From Lycorma delicatula (lineage: Eukaryota > Arthropoda > Insecta > Hemiptera > Fulgoridae), in contig NC_134455.1 of NCBI RefSeq assembly GCF_047948215.1, positions 309,026,147 to 309,090,146 on the forward strand: 64,000 bases of DNA. The letters run 5' to 3'. A model generated the notes under the pieces. It was not told where the DNA came from and did not search any database. It worked only from the letters and a program-made list of their open reading frames with translations. Each line of letters begins with the position of its first letter. The stretch's first letter is position 1. A program made the translations under genes and the position numbers. Of the stretch, positions 48,304 through 61,333 are shown piece by piece.

Positions 48304-48589
48304 AATTTGATGTGTACGTGCTCCTTGCAATTTAGTCTGCTTGAATAATATTCGGTGTGAGAATGTCATGTTCGAACATATGTATGATACATTCGAACAG
48401 TCGTGCTCTCAGCAGTATAAAAACGTCGTTAGGGATTGCAGAAAGTCAGTTTAGTTTTGAATGCGAAGCGTACGTCTGGTGCCTTTATTTAAATTTTTAA
48501 AAGCCTAGTTTCACTGAAAGTGAAATAACTGAAGTTTCAGCTTTTTATTGTCAACGGTGTAACTGTTTTTTTTCCAATTAGATTCTTTT

Positions 48590-49765
<1,176 letters not shown>

Positions 49766-52700
49766 GCCATAGTACGTCTTTTCTCACAAATTCCAAAAAT
49801 AAGACCTACCTATTTTCAGTTGAAAAAGATTTTAAATCATTTTATTTATTATAAAAATTATTAAGTATTTTACTAATGTTAATAATATTTTTTTTTTAAT
49901 CTAAAAACGACTAGTTTTTATTTTATTACTATAGTTGTTAACATTTCGGTCTTTTTTTGCATAACGTCTTGTGTTTCAATAGGAAATAAAGATATAATAT
50001 GAAAATCCAAAGTATATGCAATTATATGCACTATGATTAGAGTGTAATGGGCCATTGTTCCGAAATTAAAAAAATAATTTATTTTTTGTGATGCGACAGA
50101 TTATGGTCACGTGTTAGCTAAGCACTTTAGTGTTTATTAATATTCCATAAGGACCTAGGGTTCATCAGACGTTAACGCTATGAATGATAATGAATCTCTA
50201 AATCAATAAAATGCAGCTTGTGTAGTTGAACTTGCTGGTTGATTTACTCTACAGCGTCGAACGTTGGGCACTGACATCAACAGAAAAAAAAAAACTTATA
50301 TCTAAAAAGCATAACATGATTCGCCCATGTTTTATGATATTGGTTTTTTTTTATGGACATCAGTTGATGATAACGTGACAATATCATAGGCTGACAAATA
50401 ACAGATGAGTTAAAAATTTTTATAAACTAATATAAATTCCAACTACAGAATTAAATAAGTTGATATATCCATTTGTCTTTTTTGTTGTATTTGTTCTCTT
50501 GTTATTATTATTCACTCTGTAAACCGTAAACCAAATTTTTTCGCCTTCAGTCATCCGTTCCTCTGATATACACTCTGTAAAGGGAGTGTCTCCTTTTACA
50601 GATTTGAAGTACTTCTTTAAGAAGTCAAGACAAAATTATAATTAACGGGTGTGGTTTTGAACAATAGTTTGCAAAATGATGGACGATCCAAAATCTTATC
50701 GAAATTTGTAATAATGGTCATTTCACTTAATTTTTAATTTTAAAATTATCTCGGTATTACTTTGAACACAAACATTTCATTCTTTTGTAGATGTCTTATT
50801 AAACTTTACATTAAATTCCTGTGCAGCTGCCTCTTTCAACACTACATGAAGGAAAGTAAAATAAAATCTTCTTTGATATTCTGAGGATCGCATTGTAGTG
50901 TTATTCCTCCGTTTCTTTATTGATAGCATTTTAATTTCGTATTTACATAAAATCAAGTGCTTGAAGTTTCTGTGACTGAGTGATTGGTTGGTACGATATT
51001 TCAAAAGTCTCACTATATCTAGTGCAGCCTAGTTTAACCATAGGGACCCGTAACCAGCTACATCCATTGTCCATCTAGTAGTGTATCCGGATTGTCAGGC
51101 CAGGATATGTTGTTAATTAGAATCATCTAACAGAATAAAGGCTGGGAAATGATGTCAAGGGTGGAAAGCTAGCGTTAAAGTAAAACTGGTCCAGCCTGGA
51201 TTCAAACTTTTTAGGTTGACGGCCTGTTAATAATCAAAGACAAGCCCATACTCTTTGTTCTGCTCCAACTCGCAGTTTTAATAATATATATTTTTAGCAA
51301 AATTTTGGAAATTAAAAAAATCTCTTAATCAAAATTTTTTTCTTGACTGTATTATCTAAAAATTTTATCAATCAGGTAATTCCATCTATTAAACGTTATG
51401 ATATGTTGGCTTTTCAAGCAAAGTTTATCAGCCCAAAAACTGATTATATATCCAATTTTTTCTTTAGTTGTTACAATAATTTTAGCTGGTGCTGTTGACA
51501 ATAAGTGTACCAGGTAAGAGTATAGATGACAAAATATTTTCTTTTCCAACTCTTTTAGTATTGAGAATAACAATATATTCAGGAAAATAGCATATTTTAA
51601 AAATTAATTTGCCTCGGCCACGAACTGATACTTACAATTTTTAATTACCAAATAAAAAATCCAAAAAAATTTCAAGAAATTTTTATTTCATTGTTTTTGT
51701 AACTCAGGTATTAGTATTAGAAGAATATTAAGAGAACTAGGGACCGCTAAAACACATGTTGAATGATATTGCACGAAGATGGTTTATTTTATTACCACCT
51801 GCAAAACGTATAGAATCTAAAGCAATACAGATTTCCCCCTAATTTCTTAGAGTTTTATAATTGGTCCCAAGAAATTGTAAATATATTGAAATTACTAGGC
51901 ATACCAATCAACAAGGACCTTTAAACCCTCGCAATTCGTGATTTCATCACACCATCATTTTTCATCGTTGCCCAATCACTCCACCTTATACAATAATATT
52001 TTTCTCTGGGATTGTTTAAGGGTCAGGACTGTTCTGGATGGGATGCAACAGGAGATGAAATGCAGGAAAGAATAGATTCAGAGTATAACGGTTGAAGAGA
52101 TGGAATTTGATCAATTGTCTTCGCAAAAAATCTTGTGGAACATATTGAATCCTACGGAAATCATTTTGAAAATATCATTTAAAAGAGTTTTTTCCTTGAG
52201 AAGCTCAAATATATCTTTTTAAATTATTTGTATTACATAAACATAAATATATCTGTTGTTCTATTTTTTTATATAATGGAGTTAAAAAGTTAAATTTTTC
52301 TTTTTTTATTAAATGAATTGAAATATTGCTCTAAATATTTCTTCAAAATTTATATCTAGACTAACGTTTTCTGCTATAACTCGATTTTTGTGGTTTTATT
52401 CAAATGAGATGTGAATTACTTCAATTATCTTCTAATAAGACAATATTTTATAATCCAAAAAGACGACAGGTATAAGTTTACTCTCATACTAAATTGTATT
52501 ATAAAATCTCGTTTAAATATTTTTGTCTAAAACTGGCACTGCGTTACATAGATATCGATGAAGGTTATTTGTCTGTTTTCTTGAATATAACTTATTCATG
52601 AAACTGGAATGACATTTTTTTTATTATTTTCGTAAATATAAAGTTATATTTTATTAGCTTAATTTATAACAAGAAATCATTTAATCGATTTTTCAATGTC

Positions 52701-52883
52701 GATTTCGAATACTTCTTTATACAACTTCCGGTCATTCAATTCATATTTATTTTAAGTTACGTTTCTTTATTACTAACTTTCTTACAATTTCTTATCATTT
52801 TTCTTACGATAAATATCATTTAACTGTTATTATTATTTTCTTTTTTATTTCTAATTATTTTCTGACAGACCTTATGCCTTAAA
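49766..52883. other. AT-rich DNA, no gene recognised
   Basis: About 3.1 kb. 51890-52190 is a little less AT-rich and faintly recalls a mariner C-terminus, but not enough to call. A 13-bp near-perfect hairpin lies at 50574-50602. Confidence 0.45.
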
Positions 52884-54245
52884 GCTAAGACTTTATTGAT
52901 AAGACAATATCAGAAACGAAGACACCTAACCAGCAACCGGCACTTCCACTCTTACAATTACTGACGATTGCCTGCGTTGAACCGTCTGCCCCGCTACCAA
53001 ATCCCCCCCACCAACACTCACACACCTGTTTTATGTATTATAAATATACCTAATGGAAATTGTTAAGGAAAAAATATCTTTGAAGTCCTCTTTTCAAACG
53101 ACTTTATTTTTTATTACATTTATTCTCAGTTAAAAAACAATTTTTGGATTTTGGTTAGGGAAATAATTAAGTCTGACATTTTAGTTTTTCAAATAATACA
53201 TTCCTACTGATGCGTTAGCAAGGTGTATTTTATATCTATTTCATTAAAATTTTATCATCCGTTCTGGAGATAAAAAAAATACGCCACTTTAACACATTAC
53301 TCTTCGACTGGCGGAATGAAGTAAAAGCAGAAAATTAGGGTATTCTGAACACATGTGCTTGAGTAACTCCATCTGTTGGAATCAGAATTATTTTTTCATA
53401 TTCTGAAATACTACCACATAAACGTTATTTAAAAATCGATTATTCAAAACCTATCTAAGTAATCTACCTATTCAAGTAATTAACTAATTTTATATTTATA
53501 TAGTTACTAAATAATTATAAACAGCTATTAATTTATCATAAAATTAATTAAAAATAGTTTTTTCTTTTTTAATTTTATTAGATTAAACGATTAAGTTTTC
53601 TGTTATGAAACAGCTAAGAATGAACCGCTGTTATTAGTACAAATTAGTAATCTGTAGTATTGCATCTATTCTTACAATTTTATTATCAATTATTAACAAA
53701 AACTTCTTTGTAAAAAAGAAGTAACGGTACAAATGGAGTTTACTTAATATCAGAAAAATATCACTCAAAAATTAATTATAAATTTTTACTACAAAATATA
53801 ATTAAGTAGTTCACATAGCAATTTAATCTGCAGTTCTTAGTAATATTTATTCGTGTTAGTGAATGATAGTGATTGTATGTGTGTGTGTCCGTAAGCAGAT
53901 ATATTACTTTTTTATAAACAAGGCATTACTGTTTGTTCGCATTTTCATTATGTCAATTGACATATTCTGTTTGTTGATCTAGTTATAACTATTGTTGATG
54001 CAACTATTGTGTTGTTATTGACAGAGAAATATGAAAATTGCTTATATTGTCGGAAGCGTTTAGAGTGATGCAAGGCGGGGAAACTAAATAGTAGATATGC
54101 GGCAAGAGGAGTGGTAGTGGGGAGGGTTTTGGTGGCGGGGCAGACGGTTCAACGCAGGCAATCGTCAGTAATTGTAAGAGTGGAAGTGCCGGTTGCTGGT
54201 TAGGTGTCTTCCTTCCTGATATTGTCTTATCAATAAAGTCTTAGC
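52884..54245. repeat. Inverted repeat with GC-rich arms of about 129 bp and 1.1-kb AT-rich spacer
   Basis: Arms 52884-53013 and 54117-54245 are reverse complements with roughly six differences. Both are strikingly GC-rich compared with the spacer (53014-54116), where I recognise nothing. Read toward 54245, the right arm ends in TCAATAAAGTCTTAGC, with an AATAAA signal at 54232-54237. The arms do not match any other element in this window. No target duplication flanks them. Confidence 0.92.
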
Positions 54246-54324
54246 GGCCCGTCAAGAAAATAACTTCTAGTGATATTTTGAACTTGTAACTGTTTTCGAT
54301 AGAAAGTAATCCGTTTGTTTCCTA

Positions 54325-54545
54325 ATTACATAAGGACAGTGCCGTGCCGCTCGTTCCGGTCTTGTCGGCTTCTTGTTGCTGCTGCCGTCTTCGACGTCAG
54401 TTATCCCTGAGCAGCGGGAGGAGTTCACACCTCGTGTTCAGTCAGTTGTCGTCAGCGTAGCTCTTTGATCAGTGTACGTCGGGCCTCGTTAGCGGCTGTG
54501 TATCCGTGCTCTCTTGCTGTCCTTGCATCGTCATACAAGACGTCA
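54325..54545 (+). promoter_or_regulatory. CpG-rich block, candidate host promoter or 5' exon
   Basis: This is the only GC-rich, CpG-rich stretch in the window that shows no resemblance to a mobile element. It contains GCTCGTTCCGGTC, GTCTTCGACGTCAG and two TCAGT motifs (about 54439 and 54469) that resemble the arthropod initiator. The surrounding DNA turns AT-rich at once on the right, as a long first intron would. No clear splice donor or start codon could be assigned, and no TATA box is obvious. The strand is a guess. Confidence 0.35.
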
Positions 54546-55433
54546 CCTATTATAATCCGGTATTTGTCTATAATTCAAATTTACATCACGTTTAAATTGA
54601 ATTTAGATAGTTAAGTAATTTTATATTGAATGATAAGAAGAATGTTTTTTTTTTTTAATTTATTATTTGAATTTTAATGAGTAAATTATTATTAATTAAA
54701 ATACATTTGATTGTCATATCAGCATTAATTTTTTATACAAACATCTCTAATGAATTATTTTAACTGAATTGTTAATATTTTAAGTTTAATGCAGTCATAA
54801 AAGGTGAAACTAATCGCCCGGAGTTCATTTCTGCGATCGGTATGCTGACGCTACTTTATTTGTTCTATATTCGGTTCGAGAGGGGAGATTAAGGGTTAAT
54901 TTTTATCCCTAAATTTTTCAAGAATATTTAATGTGCAAGCTGGTGATTATATATATTTATGATTAGTTAAAGAGGTTAATATACGTCTTAAGCAGTGTGT
55001 TAAGATTCTTTGTTACGTATTACTTTTTGAATTATTATATTCTTCTTAAACAATAATAAAGTTGCATTTATTAAAATTATTAAACATTTGTAACAAATGT
55101 CTTTTAATGTGGTTTTAAATACTTATTACTTGGGATTATCTTAAAATAATTGTTTTATTTAACGCGAGTTAAACTACTAGTTATTTTTTCCTAACTATTT
55201 CATCTTATTTCTCCTTTTCTGGGTTTACCATCGGTCAGAAATATTTATTGTCTCATCTTAATTATTTTTGCGTATAATCAGCGGTATAAATATCATGCAG
55301 TTTCAGCTAGCATTGTAAAATAGAATAAGAAAAAAATTTTAAATTTAATTTGTGTGATATTTAAGGTTTTTTTCTTTTTAAATACCTCTTAATTTATAGT
55401 CGTATCAACAATTAAATTCATCTGCAACTTATC
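54546..55433. other. AT-rich DNA, no gene recognised
   Basis: No recognised element. Confidence 0.5.
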
Positions 55434-55475
55434 AGTGTAATGTAACTGTACCGGTAAATGTGTAGCATTGAACAA

Positions 55476-55662
55476 ACTCAGGCCGACCATTCCTGAGACG
55501 TAGGTAAAAAATAATTTATTAGCAAAGAACAACGGTATCCAAGATCTGGTATTCAAATCCGAATAAAAGCGACTACCTTTATTAGGATTTGAAATTGAAA
55601 ACTTCGACTTCGAAATCAGCTGATGTACGACGTCGTGTTTACCACCAGACCAACCTGGACGG
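55476..55662 (-). mobile_element. Old, partial SINE family A
   Basis: The head and first half of the SINE on the minus strand are recognisable (TTCGAAATCAGCTGAT, GGATTTGAAA, GTATTCAAATCCG, CGACCATTCCTGAGA). The 3' half is lost or too diverged. Confidence 0.8.
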
Positions 55663-57080
55663 ATAGAAATTGTTATTTTACACCAAAAGTTAACATTTAT
55701 TTGTAATTTGCTCCTTTTAAAGAAAAGGAGCAAATTAAGATTTCTGTATTTATTGATTATCATGTAAGTAGAAAATATTTTTTAACTGTCATAAACGCAT
55801 TATTTATATTATATGAAAATGAATAAAAGGGGAAAACCAAGCGTAATATAATATTAATTAAGCGTAATTTTTATTTTTTTTATTAATGAAGCCTAATTTT
55901 TATTTTTATATTTTTCATATTTGTGATGATAATAAGTCAAGGTTATACAAAAATATTTGACTTGTACTTAAAATAAAATAAAAATTCTTGTTTACCGTAT
56001 GAGTTATAATAATTTCCTCATTAAATATTACTTTGTTATTTTAGCGAGTGCTAACATTTGTTAATTAATCTTGTAACCTTACCTTTTAAAAGGATGTTTC
56101 CATTAACAATTATAGAAGCAGGATGTTTTAAGTTAAGCTTATTAATAATTTAATCTTAATTTGAATTTATGATATTTTCTTTCCGTTTTGTTATTTAGTA
56201 TTAAGTTTTTACTTTTTCGTACGTACTATTAACCTAGATTAATTCGAATATTTATGGTTTGTTTACTCGTATTTGTTTTTATTTATCATATATTTGATTT
56301 CAGTAGTTTATATTGAGTAACTGCCTTTACGTTATTTAATCTGCAAGCAAATAATGACTAAACGGATTTCGGTTTAGTAAATTCTGTCGTTACGTTTATA
56401 TTGTTCAATAAAAACGTCTTTGATAGTATATGTAAATAACATTCGTTTTTTACAGGACGCAACTAGAAAACATTTCCACTAATGTTTTCTAAATAATACT
56501 AGTACTTTGAAAATAGAAAACTTTACCGTGATCGTTTGGTGTTTTTTTATGTCATTTAGTTTTCATGTTTGATTCAGTTGAAAAATCTCTTATTGACCTA
56601 CAAAAGGTACGAAGCATTAAATAAATATACGTCCAACGGGAACATTTGTTTAATATATACTAGTTTTTTCGTTTAAAAAGATTGGGAAAAATCATGTCAT
56701 AAGGTTATCACATTTACAGATTTTATGATAAGATTGTGTGGTTGATTAAATTATAACGGTAACTTAATATCACTGACCTAGACAAAGTATTCTTCATTTT
56801 GTTACTCTGATGCTTGTTTGAAGCAGTAATTGTTGCGTATTTTCTGTTTTGTTACTGACAAAATATATATTTTATATAAATATATATATTATATATTTTA
56901 TTTTGTGTAAATTCATATAATTCAATATCTATACACAATTCGAAAATGTAAGGTAAAATACTGTTAACCTTTCAGATAAATATTTATTTTGATTTATTAA
57001 GTAAAGGTAGATTCTATTTAGAAGTCTTACGTAAACTGAAAATGAGTTTACTTCTTTAACTTAACAAATAATTTATTAAC
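55663..57080. other. AT-rich DNA, no gene recognised
   Basis: No recognised element. Confidence 0.5.
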
Positions 57081-57081
57081 C

Positions 57082-57150
57082 TCGTTAGATAGCTTAGTAG
57101 ACATACTGGCTGGCATAAGCAGGTGTTACGGGATTGAATTTCATAATTAG
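57082..57150 (+). repeat. Possible tRNA-like head of SINE family B
   Basis: TAGCTTAGTAG (57090-57100) matches the A-box consensus exactly, and GATTGAATT (57132-57140) is a B box with two mismatches, 40 nt downstream. The sequence between them (ACATACTGGCTGGCATAAGC) suits a degraded tRNA-derived head. Confidence 0.4.
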
Positions 57151-58318
57151 TGTTCATTTTTTCTCACTAGTCGTTTAATTTACCTGTTATTTCTTAATTT
57201 AAGGTTACGTTTGCCAAAGAGTTAACTTATCTTTTTAAATGAATCAATCACTAAATTAAATAATTTTCTACGTGATTATATAATATTCTATAAAAAAAAT
57301 TGTTATTTTTATCTTTTGATTAGTTATGAAACCTTGTCTTCAGTTACATGAAGTATAGCAGGTTATTTAATTACATAAATTTCTGTGATTGTGTATATAT
57401 AGACATATGCGCGTGTTGTTTTCAATTGTTTCAGCATTTTCTCACCAATTAATATTATAATGAATGAAAATAATACGTGGGTATAATTTATGTTATAAAG
57501 AAAAGCTAAAGATTTCAAGAAGATAAAGAAGTAACTATGAACTTTAACCCTATTAGTGGCGACGGTGTGACCTAGAATTGACTAGTACTTTTTTAAGGTC
57601 ACGAAAATATTTTTTTTTTTGTAGTAATTGTATCATAAAAAATTCAATTTTCATTTACATGTAACATGTAGACATCAAATTAAAAATCAAATTCCAAATT
57701 TTAATGCAATATATTATTTATTTATTAATAATATACCTAAATTACATTTTTTGGTAAAAAATAAGAAAGTATTAAATCTAACAAACAAATTAATTAAACT
57801 GTAGATATTTTTGATATCTTTTTAAAAAATTATCCTGTGAAAGTACATAAATGGACGTTTGTAGAAGTTAAATGTTTAGCTTAGCCCTTATTCTCAGTAG
57901 TTATCTTTTTTGATGTACCTTGTAAATACGTTACTGACTTGTGCAATAGTTTTTTGTTGATTAATATCGGGCTTATGATTTTACTTTAACCCGAGTAAGT
58001 TGTATCTATGCTGTAATTAATTAAAACGATTATTTCCAACTTCAAGATAAAAGGTGGTATGATTTTTTTTCCTTTAAATCTTATCTATGATCACAGAAAC
58101 TTAGATCTTTCTTGGTACTAGCTACTTTATAAAGAAAAAAGAGTAGTTGGAGTTATCTTAAAATATACTATACTATCTTCACTTGTTTTAGGAAAACTGT
58201 TAGAATGGTTGTTTAAAAGAAAGGTAGTTTGTTTATGTATAACACAATCTTGTTCATTATTTTGTTAAAATGATTCATGTTAGTTTTCTCCGAAATTGTA
58301 GTAAAAATGAAAGTTGTG
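57151..58318. other. AT-rich DNA, no gene recognised
   Basis: No recognised element. Confidence 0.5.
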
Positions 58319-58320
58319 CG

Positions 58321-58514
<194 letters not shown>

Positions 58515-61018
58515 GTACTGTATATTTTAATCACAATAAACAAGTATATTGAATTTTTTTCAGGGTTGATTGAAACTATAATTAGTTTCCTTCTAATATT
58601 GTAATAATTTTAATTGTGCAATTGAAGTCCTATTTGATATATTCGTTTCAAATCTGTTTCACTCTTGTCAAAGAAGTGAAACAAAACGTGTTAAATTTCA
58701 TCGTGAATTATTGGAGTGTTTATTTCGTACATATAATGGTTCTGAGGTAGCACCAGGTTGATTTTGTAATGTTTAAAATTATTTTTGGTTGAAGTCTCTG
58801 AAACACCTCTCTCTCTCTCTCTTTCTCTCTTTATTTTTTGTCAAGGTTACTATTTTGTAGAAATAGGTATATTCCTTGTTTTCTTGTGATAATTCAAATT
58901 GGAACTTTTATAAATTATTAATTTTTATGAATATAAAAAATAGATTTTCTTGTGATTGTTAATTAACGCCTTACACTTTTAATTGAAACACGCTTTCCTT
59001 TGTAAAAATTGTTTTATGAATATAACGTAACAATACTAAAGATAAAATTATTTTTATTATCTACCTACACTCAGAATATAACCACAGGTTAAATGCTTTC
59101 AATTGCTTTCGTGACTCTTTTACTATAAAATGATGCGTATCTATTTTAACCTATTCAACATAGATAATACTCTGTGTATGGTTTCATAAAAGGTATAAAC
59201 AAGCAATGCAACAGATCGGGACTCCTTGAGGGCCATATTATGACCCTGTACTGTACTTCTTTAGTAGAAAGCGAGTTTACCAATTACTACACTGTTGTGT
59301 ATATATATATATATATATATTGTTTCTGTTGAAGTATGTAGAAGAATTTATCATTCATAGGCGTTATAAATGCATTATACTGTGAATGTTATAACTAACG
59401 CAAGTAATCTTCTTTTTTTTATTTGTAAGGAACTTCTTTTATAGATTTTTAGGTCAACTGCAACCGTTATGCTTATGAGAGTTAACATACATACAAGGTG
59501 TTTTTGCCTAGATTTTGTTTCCTTTATATATTAATATTTTTTAAAATTATATTATTAAATACGAGTATTTCTAGTTAATATACGTTACATCAAAGATACG
59601 TTGTATCGTCTACATAATCATGCAGTTTTACGTTAAAATATCATCAGCTAATGTGTTTTGTAAGAAACGTACCGTTGGATTACAAGAGGAATTACCTCTC
59701 AATCCATTATTTATCACTAAACATTAGTAAAAAAACCGCAAACTCGTGAAAATAAAATTATGAAATAATTAGAGTTATTTTACGAAGAGTAATTATCGTT
59801 ATTTTTGGATTTTTTAAATCCAAAATATATATATATATGTAAAAGATATTAAATCTCTCATAATTATTTAATTTTGTTATCCTAATTAAAAAAAAAGATT
59901 CAAATAATCATAAAAAGATTAAAAAACCTTTTTCATACAAATATTTAAGAGTATTGAATTCATTTATAGAAAAGAATATACTGACAAGAAAAAAAAACCT
60001 TTTGGAGATATTTTTGCATTTGTGTTTATTCGTAATTTTTGCTTTAATATAATAAAAGATTAATGTTTTTAAAAGATACGAGATATATTATTCATTAAAG
60101 AAGTTAGCGTTATTCCTTGTAACGGGTTAAATGTTTTGGGTAAATTTTTTATAATCCATTTCGTTTATCATGAAATAGTATTACTTCAAGTAAAATACGA
60201 GGATTAAGAATTTTAAGAATCAGTACCTGTTAATTTAATATTTTTTTTAAGTTAATTGCTCAGTTATTTATCAATAAACAGTTAATTTTTTGTTGATTTG
60301 ACATATATCAACGGTTATCAATGAAATATGTATGCTTACGAATATATACTCGCGTACTGTACGTGATTAATATTTCTTTAATTATTATTTTGGTGTGCAT
60401 TAAATTGACAGACATATTATTAAATATATTATTTATAAACTGGTCCACCTCTAATAAAGGCGTTTCTGTTTATAATGTAGAATATATATATATATATATT
60501 TTTTTTTTTTTGTAATTTTATTCTCTATCTTAAGACAAACGACTATGTTCTGTAATTTGCTTTTAAATTCTTTTTTTATAACAATTATAAACTATTGAAT
60601 TTCCTGGTAGTGAAATTAATTTGCATAGGAAATACTATATTCTTATATTTACTGTTGTTAACTGCAGGCTACTGTTTTAATTAAACTGTCGCGTCATGAA
60701 TTTAAATTTATTTAATTACTTAATTTACGCATAAACTATAAAAAAAGTGTTTGTAAAAATGTTAAATAATACTTTCTTATCTAGTCATAAGCTGATAAAA
60801 ATGTTTTCGTTTTTTTTTGCAATAATATGCTATAGATTCGTAGAATGGATTTTAAAACGGCAATTAAATCACATAGCAAGCACATTGAAAATTTCAATAA
60901 TCATGGGATAAACAAATTATGTTGTGATACTTTCATTATTATATCGGACAAGGTGAATGCACTTTTGCTCGCAGATGTAAAGGATACTTACAGTTACTAC
61001 ACTTAACAACCCAAACAA
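58515..61018. other. AT-rich DNA with short microsatellites
   Basis: Contains (CT)n at about 58806-58830, (TA)n at 59300-59320 and 60482-60500. No gene or transposon recognised. Confidence 0.5.
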
Positions 61019-61019
61019 C

Positions 61020-61333
61020 TTTTATAAACTTTTCTTTTTCCCGTTTAGCCTCCGATAATTACCGTTCAGATATTACTTCAGAGGATGAATGAGGATTATA
61101 TGTATCAGTGTAAAAGTAGCCTTGTACAGTCTCAGTTCGACCATTCCTGAAAAGTATGGTTAATTGAAACCCAACCATCGAAGAACACTGGTATCCTCGA
61201 TCTAGTATTCAAATTCGTATATAAATAGCTAACTTTACTTGGACTTGAACGCTGGAACTCTCGATTTCCAAATCAGCTGACTTGGGAAGACGCGTTCACT
61301 ACTAGACCAACCCGGTCGGTTATATTTTATAAA
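61020..61333 (-). mobile_element. SINE family A, full length
   Basis: A full-length minus-strand SINE lies at about 61029-61324, with 5' head at the right (A box in CTACTAGACCAACCCGG) and the 3' end at GTTTAGCCTCCG on the left. TTTTATAAA is repeated at 61020-61028 and 61325-61333, a likely 9-bp target duplication in an AT-rich setting. Confidence 0.88.

Noticed and set aside
50240..50290. Phrase resembling the YGxExW motif after LINE reverse transcriptase
   Set aside because: A single short match without neighbouring motifs.
51890..52190. Possible mariner C-terminus (plus strand, ending like HIESYGNHFENI)
   Set aside because: Only faint resemblance across shifting frames, with no catalytic motif; not enough to call.
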